From NCBI GenBank assembly GCA_038501785.1, contig JBAMJR010000161.1:5545001-5609000 (forward strand): a DNA stretch of 64,000 nt, given 5' to 3'. Of the stretch, positions 10,350 through 20,790 are shown in pieces. The stretch comes from Myoxocephalus aenaeus. Its lineage: Eukaryota > Chordata > Actinopteri > Perciformes > Cottidae. The notes under the pieces are model-generated. The model did no database searches and had not been told where the DNA came from. It saw only the letters and a program-made list of their open reading frames with translations. The first letter of the stretch is position 1. The number at the start of each line of letters is the position of its first letter. Position numbers and translations under genes: made by a program.

Positions 10350-11985
10350 CACATGGCACTCTGCATGGCACTCTGCATGTAGACTACTTCATTGTACAAA
10401 AGTCTTCAATGTTAACAAGAGTCACAACTGAAAAGCAAGAGCTGCCATGTGTTACTGTCATTCATAACTCACAGTAGAACAATAAATCATAAAGAAGGCA
10501 GAGACACTGACACAAACCTCCCGACAACAATGCAGCCGTAAGACATCTTGTGTTTTAACAAGAGGCTCAATGAACTTTCCAGCTATACTTATTTATAATA
10601 AACCAAACTGTGTCGGAAAGAAGCAAGACAGTCAGTAACATAACAAACAAAACAAAAAACAAAAAAACATTGAGCATCTAGAAGTGGTCGGCCTAATGTC
10701 ACAGAAGTAACACAGGGTGTTGCAGTTCTTCAGGTAGGCACAGGCGAGTCATTCACACTCACAAGGACAATTCTTCTCTCGAGGAGGGTGTCAGCTCAGT
10801 TGCAAACAGATGAATGTTGTGCTTGCCCTGAGGCAACTGGATGGTTAGTTCAAACGCATGCCGGAGAATAATATTTATGCCTTGGGAGTGAGCTTGAGCA
10901 TCACAATGTCGAAAGGAAAACACTGGGTAGTGTCTAAATTCTATTTTTTGCCCAAGTGGAAATTTGCTGAACAAGAAGCTCAAATCGTGGCCACATACCG
11001 GCATCTACAACATTTATGAAGGGAACTGTAAAAATAGCCTGCTTGATAACGTTCAGTCAAGCAATATTACTGCAAAAAATACCCATGAGACATCATGAGA
11101 AACAGGTGGAACTGACTATAGAGGCAACTTTTTAGGGTGCAATACTGGTGGGAAACTGCTCTCACTTTGAAGTATTTTCATCCCACAAATCAAAAACACA
11201 CTGCCAGGAAAAACATTTGCTTTTCTGAGAAATTCCATATTTGGATATGATTTATTAGAATTTCTTATCTTGGTAATTAGGGACAAAGTCCATTAATGAG
11301 CAATACAAATGTAAACGAGTTAGAGTTATCTAATGACCTAAAATGGCAAATCTTTTCAGTTGTCTCTGGCCAGATATAAAAAAAATATACATTAAAATGA
11401 CGCGTGTTAAAAAAGCCTAAAAACACTTGTCGTGACACATGCAGGTATATAGCAACACAGACTAGGATGCACACAAGAGAAGAAAAGCAGAACACGAAGC
11501 AAACAACGGATATCAGATCTGTCAAATACTGTACAGTCAAGATTAAGGAAGAAATGTCGAGCAGGAGATGCAAGACGGGGAAGAGAAACAAACAAGACAG
11601 CAGCAGGACGAGAGTCAGCAGAACAGTAAAGAAGATAAGTGACATCCCGATGACCACGACTGTATATCAATAAAGACTCATTTCAGCTGCACTCAAAAGG
11701 AATAGAAAGTATTAAGACCTTGACAGTGTCTTCTTAAGGGGTCCATCCCTTTGCACTGTTTTCTGAAGAAACACAATTACCCAAAAAAACACACATTTCC
11801 CTGTTCTGCAATAGCTCCCCAGTAACTCTCTACTTCTGCATCAGTGGTGCTATTAATTTAAACTATTATTGTTGCTCTGTTTTAATGAGCCAATCTTTTA
11901 CCCCCCTGAATCATATTATTTCTCCAGCTTCTGAAACAACACTCGTTTGCACAAGAGGATTGGTAATACACTGTTAATGCTGCAT
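10345..11985. other. Noncoding stretch
   Basis: Overlapping frames at 11277-11673 on both strands (up to 126 codons) have no recognisable family and no exon structure. I see nothing else that can be supported. Confidence 0.5.
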
Positions 11986-12150
11986 GTGATTGTTGGAGAA
12001 AAATGAATTCTATGCATTATGTGTGGTATATTTTCCAGATGTGCAACTCAATACTTGTGTGTTCTAAACCTCCATTGATTACATTATCTCACAAGAGTCT
12101 AAACATGACATCATGTCTACACCAGAGAGGGCCGGTGGGACAAAGGGGGT

Positions 12151-12158
12151 TATATAAA
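12151..12158 (+). promoter_or_regulatory. TATA box of the solo LTR
   Basis: TATATAAA lies 160 bases into the LTR. Transcription would be expected to begin about 30 bases downstream, near 12180, marking the U3/R boundary. Confidence 0.65.
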
Positions 12159-12461
12159 CATGACCTCTGCTGGTGTTGAACTACACATAGACCCTTCTCC
12201 AGGTCTCCATGACATGTATGTCTCTACACCCCTGCTTATTTCACATCTGGAACACAGCACAGGGAGCAGGGGAAGGGGGGTTGCTGAGAGTATATTAAAG
12301 CTTCAGCTTGCTGATAAACTTGGTCAGAACTTCTACCTCCTCACTGTAGGTGGTTGGAACCTTCTGAACCATTCAGCTGAATGTTACCTGATTCCTGTCT
12401 GTACTATGGCTCATGTGTGATGACTTGTAACCTCGTTATATTCTTTTATATCTTAGCTTGT

Positions 12462-12467
12462 AATAAA
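12462..12467 (+). promoter_or_regulatory. Polyadenylation signal of the solo LTR
   Basis: AATAAA lies about 70 bases before the LTR end, where the R/U5 boundary is expected. Confidence 0.65.
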
Positions 12468-12540
12468 TTGTTCAAAGACTAACTTGCTCAAAGTACTGTT
12501 GATTTCTCACAAGGAAACAATTAGTTTCCACCACAGTGAT

Positions 12541-13345
12541 TTTCACCCTTCACCCGAATCTTTTTCACGTAAACAACCTCAGAGCTGGATCTGAAAAACC
12601 AGACAAGGCTGTCTGTGAGCATCGCAATGTCAGGCTTAACGAAGCTCAGCTCAAAAGAGGAAGTGGATAAGCTGGACTCCAAGGGAAAACAACACTGAAG
12701 CAGATGTCCAGTGGGAAAACCTAGAAAAAAACCACTGTGATATTTTTAAACCCACACAACCATGTTGTACTGTTTATAACTGTCTGACATCAGGGCACAG
12801 GGTGCGTAACACAATCATCAGCGGCCTCTTCAGTGAACCAATCACCGTAGAGGACACGATGTGTAACTTTAGTCCAATTATCACCGGCTTTGGTGAAGTA
12901 CCTGCTATTTGTTAGAAGCATGTTTTATAGTAAGAGTGAGCCGTTCACCTGACATTTATTACAGCCCTGATGAATTATCAAGGAGAGCAAAGTGATTCTC
13001 GTGCTTTATTTTACAATGCCCGGTGCTCTGCTGCTTGTCACTTTAACGAGAATGTGCCTTCATCCATTTGAAAGTCCGGAGGGAATTGTGAAGTTTTCCT
13101 AGAGAAAGCAGACTTTTCCTATAAATCGATCTCTGTTCCACCACCTGACCCGACTGGGAGCAGGTTGGCCGGGCAGCACGGTTACCATGGAGATCGACCC
13201 TTCTAAAAAGTGGGCTTTCTTTCGTGACACCAAATCCCACATTTTATTTTCAGGACAGATTAACCCAAGATTATCTGGCTAACTAATACCATTAGTTTAT
13301 TAATCATCTTGATCTACTTATCCTCAATTGTTCATTTCTATTTGT
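12541..13345. other. Noncoding stretch
   Basis: An ATG in an ideal initiation context (ACCATGG, ATG at 13187) opens only a 31-codon frame with no recognised domain. GTTACCATGG at 13181-13190 is also half of an RFX-like site. No gene is supported. Confidence 0.5.
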
Positions 13346-13346
13346 T

Positions 13347-13401
<55 letters not shown>

Positions 13402-13414
13402 TCAATATATATAT

Positions 13415-13460
<46 letters not shown>
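13346..13460. repeat. Compound (GATA)n / (AT)n microsatellite
   Basis: About 13 GATA units (13346-13401) run into ATCA-interrupted AT repeats up to 13460. The array sits at the expected 3' side of the adjacent minus-strand LINE, whose tail may have seeded it. Confidence 0.92.
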
Positions 13461-13462
<2 letters not shown>

Positions 13463-13609
13463 ATATACATAAATAAAATAGAATACAAATAACTGTAATG
13501 AAATATATGTACAGCTGCAGAGTGTATTCATTAATTTAGCAAATTAAATGTAAACAATAGAGAGTGCAAAATGAAAAGTATGTATGTAAAGTGTGTGAAG
13601 TGTAATAAG

Positions 13610-14165
13610 CATACACGTGTACAGTGATAATTAATCCACAGAGGATCTAGCAAGCGGTGACTTATTGTAAAGTCGTATTGCCGTAGGCAGGAATGTTCTC
13701 CTGAATCTCCTGGAGAAAGTGCTCGGCTGACCCTGCAGTAGGTGGTGGAGAGGGTGGTCCGGGTTGTCCAATATGGACAAAAGTTTCTTCAGTGTCCTCC
13801 TCTCCACCACCTGTCCCAGATACTCCAGTTTACAGCCGATGATGGAGCCGGCCTTCTTAACCAGTTTGTTAAGTTTGTTGGTGTCACCGGCTCCAATGCT
13901 GCTCCCCCAGCAGACAATGGCGAAGTACAGAGCGCTGGCCACAACCGACTGGTAGAACATTTCCAGCATCTTGCTGCACACATTGAAGGATCGAAGCTTC
14001 CTCAGGAAAAAGAGTCTACTCATCCCCTTCTTGTAGACAGCGTTGATGCTGGCCTTCCAGTTCAGTCTGCAGTCTGCTGTCGATGGAGACACCCAGGTAC
14101 CTGTACTCCTCTACCATGTCCACGTCCTCTCCCAGAACACTCAGAGGTCTAGGAGCGGTGCTATA
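13610..14165 (-). pseudogene. Non-LTR retrotransposon (LINE) reverse-transcriptase C-terminal remnant
   Basis: The minus strand encodes a 153-codon tail including AVYKKGMSRLFFLRKLRSFN, a SVVASALYFAIVCWG core, NKLNKLVKKAGSIIG and RRFRRTFLPTAIRLYNKS. This is the well-known C-terminal region of fish LINE open reading frame 2 proteins. Just upstream the correct reading (VEEYRYLGVSIDSR) continues in another frame: a 7-bp tandem duplication (AGTCTGC twice, 14064-14077 on the plus strand) shifts the frame. The catalytic part of the reverse transcriptase is absent. It is a dead, 5'-truncated copy. Confidence 0.85.
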
Positions 14166-14196
14166 GGGCTATTGATGTTGATGTTGATTAATTGAC

Positions 14197-14275
14197 GGAG
14201 GATTTGGCCAGTTGTGACTTAGTATAAGATCTTATAGCAGTGGGCAGGAATGTTCTCCTGTATCTGTCCATGTGA
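14197..14275 (-). repeat. Second LINE 3' fragment next to the first
   Basis: This stretch aligns with 13638-13705, sharing GGCAGGAATGTTCTCCTG and the preceding GTGACTTA...ATAGC pattern with scattered differences. It is in the same orientation as the larger LINE relic, so two related copies lie in tandem. Confidence 0.7.
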
Positions 14276-15270
14276 CAGATGCTAATTCTTTTGGTCATAT
14301 AATCGCTGTTAGGGCCACAACCACATGCTACTTATTACATGTATAGGCCTGCTGGGTGTTTATGCTGAGTTTAGCCTGCTAATCGAGCAACAGATTTGTC
14401 TGTTTCAAGTTCTGCCTTGTGCCCGGGTCTTGTGACGCCTGTGGCCTTCGGTAACCCTTTTACTTTTAAACATCTATCTGCCTCAGGGTCCCTGTGCTGT
14501 TGTCCTCACTCAACATTTCTGAGATCAAATTTGAATTGTTAACAAAGGAACCATGCTTTGCCTTGATAGGACTACTAAGAGTATAATTTGTCATGGAGCA
14601 CAATGTATTAATAAATAGCATAAATGAATGGTAGCCCCTGGTGTGTCTGTGGATTAAATTCTTTGAAACAAATTTTCCCCAGAAACTCGGAATTTACTTC
14701 CGCTTATAATACAATCATTACAATCAATATCTTTTGTGAAACGTTTAATATGTTTGATAAGTAGGCGCATAATAAGCAGGATAATGCAGCCTCAAATTGC
14801 TAGTGATCACAGATAAAGCCCTTGGCTCACACTGTTCTGTGGTCAGGTGCTCTCCAAGGACTCGGACAAATTGGTTGTCAGAAATACACTCATATATTCG
14901 GGCTCCCCAAAGACGAAGAGTAACTCTAAAGCCCAATTCTTCCTCAGCAGGCCGCAGCTCCTTGTTTTATCCACGTGAGGAGAGAAGCCCAAAACAATCA
15001 GATAACAGTCATATTCAAAATAAAAAAGGCAAGACATGGCTGGTGCAGACAGACCAGAGAGCCTGTGGGGCACATTGTCAGAAACAGAAATCTCTGACCC
15101 GTGACTCTTCACTCTTAATTTACATTTACATTTTATAGGCACAGAGCAGCTAACTTCCAGCAGACATCTAACAGGTGCTCTAGGGTTCATCCATACATCC
15201 TGAGTCCACTTTCCTGTAATTTATCCTCCTTGCCAGCACATTCATGTCAGATGTCTGTTGCACAATGTAG
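14276..15270. other. Noncoding stretch
   Basis: Frames of 113-115 codons on opposite strands at 14797-15190 overlap each other, have no known domain and are not supported as genes. Confidence 0.5.
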
Positions 15271-15272
15271 CG

Positions 15273-15385
15273 TTAAAGGGGACATATAGCGCTCATTTTC
15301 AGGTTCATACTTGTATTTTTGGTTTCTAGAACATGTTTACATGCTTTAATGTAAACAAAATATATATATATATATATATTTGAAA
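15273..15385 (+). repeat. Fragment of a dispersed teleost repeat with an AT tract
   Basis: The stretch starting TTAAAGGGGACATATAGCGC and continuing CTCATTTTCAGGTTCATACTTG matches, from memory, a repeat common in percomorph genomes. It ends in a short (TA)n run at about 15361-15379. The TTAA start could be a piggyBac-type end, but no matching right end was found. Confidence 0.45.
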
Positions 15386-17565
15386 AACATTATTGACATA
15401 CATTTTTTTTAAATGTTTTTGGCAAAAAGGGATTTAATGTGGAGTTGCTTGGCGTGTTCCTTTGTCATCATTGTGTAGGTTTTGCTACAACACTGACTCA
15501 CCTAAAGTACGACCTTCAGGATCCACACAGGTGGTCTCCATTACTCAAAACTAATTATGTGACGTCTAGAATAACCCACTGGCTGCACAAGTGATGCTTT
15601 AGGTGTGATTTAGGATACGTATGGAAACAAGTATTTTGTCTTCTTTCATAATGTATTTGTATTTTTTGTGTGTGTTTGTGTTGAAGCATTGCAAAATAAA
15701 TAAAGCATTGCAAAATAAATAAAAATTAAAGTTGACGGAACGTATTTTAGTTGAAGCTGTTCCAAATGAATCAGGATCCCCTGATCTGCTCTGCTGAGTG
15801 CTACTGTCAGTTATCTGTAACAGCTTTCCAGTGCAGAGCATTACGCAGTTGTCGTCACATGGGCATTATAACATACTTCCTGCTTTATTTTGAGTCATTT
15901 GCAGCTTGTTTATTTCTCTTATTGTAGCATTACCCCAGAGATCAACAACGTAATCTCTGTCGAAGCTTGACCAATTTACTCAGCACCTTTCAACCTTCGG
16001 TTTGCAGATCATGTATCAAAAATAGAAAGTGAAGAGTGGGCAGATGTAACCGTGGCATGAATTTCCCATAGCACTCTATTGATATTACATCCTTATCTCA
16101 CTGTGAAATTATGCCAGACAACTATTAAAATGAGATTTCCACTTTAACCGACAATCTTCTCATCCTCGCAAGGCTGAAAATGTGATGGGATGATGACCTT
16201 GTACTTTATTACTTTCCAATTTAGTTTGTTGTTTAGCTGTTTATCACAATGGCTGTCACAGAAACGCGTCACTTTTAAAAGATATTAAGGATCTATTAAC
16301 AGCAGTTCAAAGGCAGAATGCAAAATATGGTGGTGACAAAACCCAAAATTATTTTGCGATAGCAAGGTAAAAATAAGCATTGGCAAAATGAATAATATAT
16401 CTATGTTTTCCCCTTCCAAACTGCATTAAGAGGCCGTTATTTAAGTCATAACATTTCAGGGAATCTTGATGGTGCTGGAATACTTTTATGGTTTACTCAC
16501 AGTTCATGTCCACAGTCAACTCACGTTAATCCCGCTGTATATTGTATGTACCCTTTCATCAGTTCTCCTCTTAAACATCAATTTTCAGCTTGGTTGAACT
16601 GCTTTTTGTGCTTTCAGAACACATTCTTGGTATTTTGAGACCGTCTCCGTGCAGTGATTGGGTCTCAGGCAGAGGCTGATTACAGCGCGACACATCATGC
16701 ACTTTCCTGGGTAGCCTCGAAAATCAGCAGATCTCCCCAGGACCCCAATAGTCAAAGAAACAAAGAGTTTTAATCAAGCTGTTGAGCATGCGTTTAATAC
16801 TAATGTCTTCATCAGACACACTTTTCACTGGTTTAATGTTTGCTACCACACTGTATTTATTAGGACACGCTTTTCTGTACACTAATCTTAACGCCATTAT
16901 CGTAGAAAAGGGTTAGTCACAGCATGTGTCACTGCCCAGGGGTGGGAGAGGGGATTTAGGGATATTTTTGTGCCAAGCGCCCAGGGCTCTGCTGGTCTTT
17001 TCCCTTACACAAGTCTATAAAAAAAGCTGAATCTAACATATAAATGTGCTGTGCGCAGATTATTTGCCTGTCTGTTGTACACATTATTACATTTGTGACG
17101 TAGAATTACTCGGAAACTGAGGTAACCAGAACTGTGCAAATGGGAAATGTTTAATTTTTCCGAGAGAAGTGTTCGCACAGTGATCATGTTGAAGCAAATA
17201 GTAGCCAGTTGAGAAAGCTCCAATCTTACTGTTTGCTATCAGTCTGTTTATGCTGAAGTGATACTTGACTAAACTGTGCAATAGGCAAAAAGCAGCTAGA
17301 CAAGAGCTTGGCTCTCATGCTCAGATTTCCATATTTATTGCCTGAAATCCTGCAGGGAGTTCAACTGAATGCCAATCGTAGAGCTGACTCACTGAAACAA
17401 ATATGCATCTGCAGCCTGCACACTACAACCCAGACCCCGTACTGTATGACGCTTGATTGATTAGAATCTACCTTTTCAAGCTAAACGTTATAGTATAAGT
17501 AGCTCGCTGTGTCAGCACGGAGACAGTGATGAAGCCCACCGGCTGCTGTTCTGTGTTGTAACGAG
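15381..17565. other. Noncoding stretch with a 19-bp tandem duplication
   Basis: GCATTGCAAAATAAATAAA occurs twice in tandem (15686-15704 and 15705-15723). No gene is supported in the remaining sequence. Confidence 0.5.
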
Positions 17566-17700
17566 ACCACAACAACAACCTCTATTTATAGAGCACTCCT
17601 CAAAACCATCGCTTCGCACAAGGTGACACAATCTAATCAGCAGATTATAAAATCATTACAATTTCTAATAAAATAAATGTCAGTAATCTAAAAAACGTCG
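17566..17700 (-). repeat. Possible LINE/SINE 3' tail remnant, minus strand
   Basis: The order CAACAACAACCTCTATTTATA, then GAGCAC, then CGCTTCGCACAAGG resembles the reverse of a fish LINE/SINE tail (low-complexity end, AATAAA-like, GCTTTGA-like). It is diverged and the assignment is weak. Confidence 0.35.
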
Positions 17701-17759
17701 TACAATCAAAATCTCGTACAATATTGACATACCCAGATAAAAGTAAGAAGACATTTCAA

Positions 17760-20640
17760 TAGTAAATAGTAAACACTGATTTGACCAGCTGGTTCACATG
17801 AGATCAGTGTTTGTGCTCAAGTGGTCGCGAACCTAGATGATGCAAGATGATTAACAGAAGAAGCAAGCAGAAAAAGCAGCCTAACATATTGTAAATGACC
17901 AATTTAATTTGACTTCCTCTGGACTCTAATGAGTAGACATGTGCAACTGATGACAAATGAGCACAATATGTTTTATTTCACAAGCCAGAAAGGCTGGAAT
18001 TTGATTACACTGAATTACAAGACTGCCCAGGAGTGTCTGTTACGTCTAAATGGTTCCGCTTTTGTTTCAAGAATGTGTGTATGTTCATGGACATCATATG
18101 TATTTCTTCTGCGTTTGATTTGTCTTTAATAAATAGCACTTCATGTCACAACAAAAACAAAGAAAAGAGCAGGAAGAAAAGGGGAAAATAAATGTAGTAA
18201 ATGGAACTGGAACTTGAAGTACGTCCTCAAAGCAAAACTAGTTCCATCCTCAACACTGCCTGATGCTTCAAGTCCCTCCCTGGTCTCCATACTGCAGACA
18301 CAGGCACATGCACACACCTTAGAGCAGAGACATGTCTAATTCTATCTGATGCAAATGTATGCATTGCCATTGTGAACTACGAGTCAATTATAGCACCATG
18401 GTTATTCTGAGTGGGCTGAAGGTGGAGGCACCTCAAGACATTAGTATGCCAATGTGTTTAAAGGCCAATTTCACCCTGCATGCCTCTGGAACAAAACCCT
18501 CAAATAATTTGCATTTCAACAGAATATCACTTTTCACTGCCTGTTTATGAATCTGCGTCCCATTGGTGCTCCTATTTCACATTACCTAGCCTGGATGCAT
18601 AATCACGTTTGTGTCAAATTGTCTTCATTGAGTTGTATTACGATTAAAAAAATGCCAGCAGAAAACTGAAAACTGGGATTATACTTCCTCAAAAACCTCA
18701 AATTTAACTGAGAGCTGGCATCAAGTGTACAATATTATGTTGTTATGCAATATATTCCTCATTAAACACAGGATAACCGGAATGAATAGACGGTATTCAT
18801 CGCTCTCCGGACTTAAACGTGGGTCTCCTCGTGCTGTGTGAGGAAATATTGTCAAACTCAATCATATGTTTCACACCATTCTAAATGGATTCTCAACTCC
18901 CTCTTACAAAAGGACAAATTAGAGCACTGTATCTCCTGAGCGGCCCTCCGTTCCCCTTTATCATTGGTGGTAATGACAGCTTTACAGAGGGAACTAATTA
19001 GCCGGTTTTCTCCTGTCAGTGCTGCCACCAGATGAGCATAAGCAAGGTCTCACAGGTGGAGAGGAAAGCACTGGTTTCTCACGCTTCTGCCTTCTCAACT
19101 ATTTTGATAATTCCAAATGTTTGCCTGCTCTCTCTCTCTCTCGCTAACAAAAAAAAGCGAGGTGTTTTCATACTTTGAGCGGTTAAATGCAATTAACAGC
19201 TAAATAAGCATGTCGAGTATGGATGGATCCCAAATGCAATACTGAATAACTCTGCGGTGAGATAGTAATTGAATAATAGATTCTTCCTCAGACTTTAAAA
19301 GCTTAATGTGATTTATAACATTTCAAAGGCTGCTCTCAAACAGTTTTGAGTGTATGCAGTGTGCACTGTATGTCAAGTGATTCTATTAAAAATACAGCAC
19401 TTGCCAAAACAAGCACAAAAAAAAAAAAACTTTCTAAAAGACAATTTCTCACTTTGAAATGTTTTTAGCCTGGAGCATACAATAAATGAGGCTCCGGTGA
19501 GCAGGCAATAACTTTTGTCAACAATACACTAAATGTTATGGGCTGGAGATGTGCAGTATGTAGTTGAACAGAATCTTACGAAACAACCACATAAAACGCA
19601 TTTTGTACTGAAAATAATGTAATGTACCAAGCACAAAAAGAAGTTAAGAGAAAGACACTTAGCCACCGTTGCTTTTGTAGATTAACAATACTTGTGCCAC
19701 ACCAGCCACACAATTTATGTTTTTATGTTAATTTTTTTCTTTCTACAAATGAAGGGGAAAAAAATGATTGAACTGTATGTGAATATTACATTAAAGAGCC
19801 ATGAAATCAGTGACTGTGCTGAGGTAAGGTGCAGAAAGAAAAGGAGCACTATGAGTGCATACTTCTACAAGGTTGGTGAAAAAAGCATAAAAGTACATAT
19901 CAAAGGAGAAGAGCATGTCAATTATTTATCAAAGTGAGGAGAAATCACAAGGCAGACGCGTAAACAAAGGTAAGCTTCTCCAGGATGGTGCTGGAAACAG
20001 AAAATGGACAGGGCGCGTCGAGGACAGCTCGAAAGCAATATCCGGCAATCATAACCACAAAGAACAGAATTTTTTTTTCATAGAATACGATTAGAAACTG
20101 ATCGAAAATCATTCTGCAAACAAGTTGAAACGATTCATCTTTCATTTATTTGTTTGACCACACACTGTCGCCAGAAGCATTACCGTTTCTACGTGTGTAG
20201 ACTTTAGTGTTCTTCGTGACCCATAAAAGCTGCGGGATGCAGAGAACCCTGCAGCATCTGTAGCTTTGTTTATCTGTGGAAAAGGTCAGCGTCTGCACAT
20301 TTACAACGTCTATGGTATTTACCTCAATTTGCAAACATGTAAGCACTTGTGCACAAACAGTCAAACTTGATTGCGTTTACTGTGATGCATTATAAACATA
20401 TACAGCGTTGTGTTTGCATACATAAAATGTAATTTACATCAGATTCACACACTGAAGACCTCTGAAATGTGAGAGTTCTGGTTTGATGTGGACCCACGTG
20501 AGAAATATGATTTATTTTGTTTAAATGTCTACAAGAGGGGAAAAAAAAACTGAGTTACCAAACCAGTGAACCGTGAACTTGGTTAGTGTCACATTTGCAG
20601 TTCCATTTATCACCTTCAATACTGTGATACAGGATCCCTG
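17760..20640. other. Noncoding stretch
   Basis: No gene is supported. The part around 18960-19080 has clustered homeodomain-type (CTAATTAG) and TALE-type (TGACAG) motifs and no obvious repeat. It is a reasonable place to look for a conserved noncoding element, but this cannot be judged from one sequence. Confidence 0.45.
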
Positions 20641-20647
20641 GAGGGTC

Positions 20648-20790
20648 TATATATAAGAAACAGACACCCAGCTCCTCCTCTCACTGCTTCTACTGACAAC
20701 AGAAGCTCGATTCTCCCACCTGCAAAGTCTCCATCTGCTCCCGCTGCACAACACAACAACAGAAAGCTGCACAACCCAATATGCCGTCAA
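20648..20790 (+). promoter_or_regulatory. TATA-type core promoter candidate with short leader
   Basis: TATATATAA (20648-20656) is followed by about 125 bases of C-rich, stop-free leader-like sequence and an ATG at 20781 that opens only six codons. The layout resembles a TATA-driven vertebrate gene whose first exon is mostly untranslated. No coding exon was recognised downstream, so it may equally be chance. Confidence 0.35.

Larger units (their letters stand above)
11991..12535 (+). mobile_element. Solo LTR of a retroelement, 545 bp
   Basis: The element starts TGTTGGAGAAA and ends TTTCCACCACA, giving the TG...CA termini and near-matching short inverted ends of an LTR. A 5-bp direct repeat GTGAT flanks it exactly (11986-11990 and 12536-12540). 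Inside, a TATA box (12151-12158) precedes an AATAAA signal (12462-12467) by about 300 bases, which fits a U3-R-U5 order on the plus strand. No gag, pol or env lies next to it, so it is a solo LTR left by recombination. Family (Gypsy-like or endogenous retrovirus-like) cannot be decided from the LTR alone. Confidence 0.8.

Noticed and set aside
11277..11657. 126-codon hydrophobic minus-strand frame
   Set aside because: Leu/Val/Phe-rich content from a T-rich strand with no GPCR or transporter motifs, overlapped by an equally plausible plus-strand frame.
13187..13282. ATG in perfect Kozak context
   Set aside because: It opens only about 31 codons without domain or splice support.
13742..14152. 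136-codon open frame on the plus strand
   Set aside because: It is antisense to the LINE reverse-transcriptase remnant, which is the recognisable reading.
15273..15385. piggyBac element starting at TTAA
   Set aside because: No matching right inverted end with TTAA was found, so only a repeat fragment is reported.
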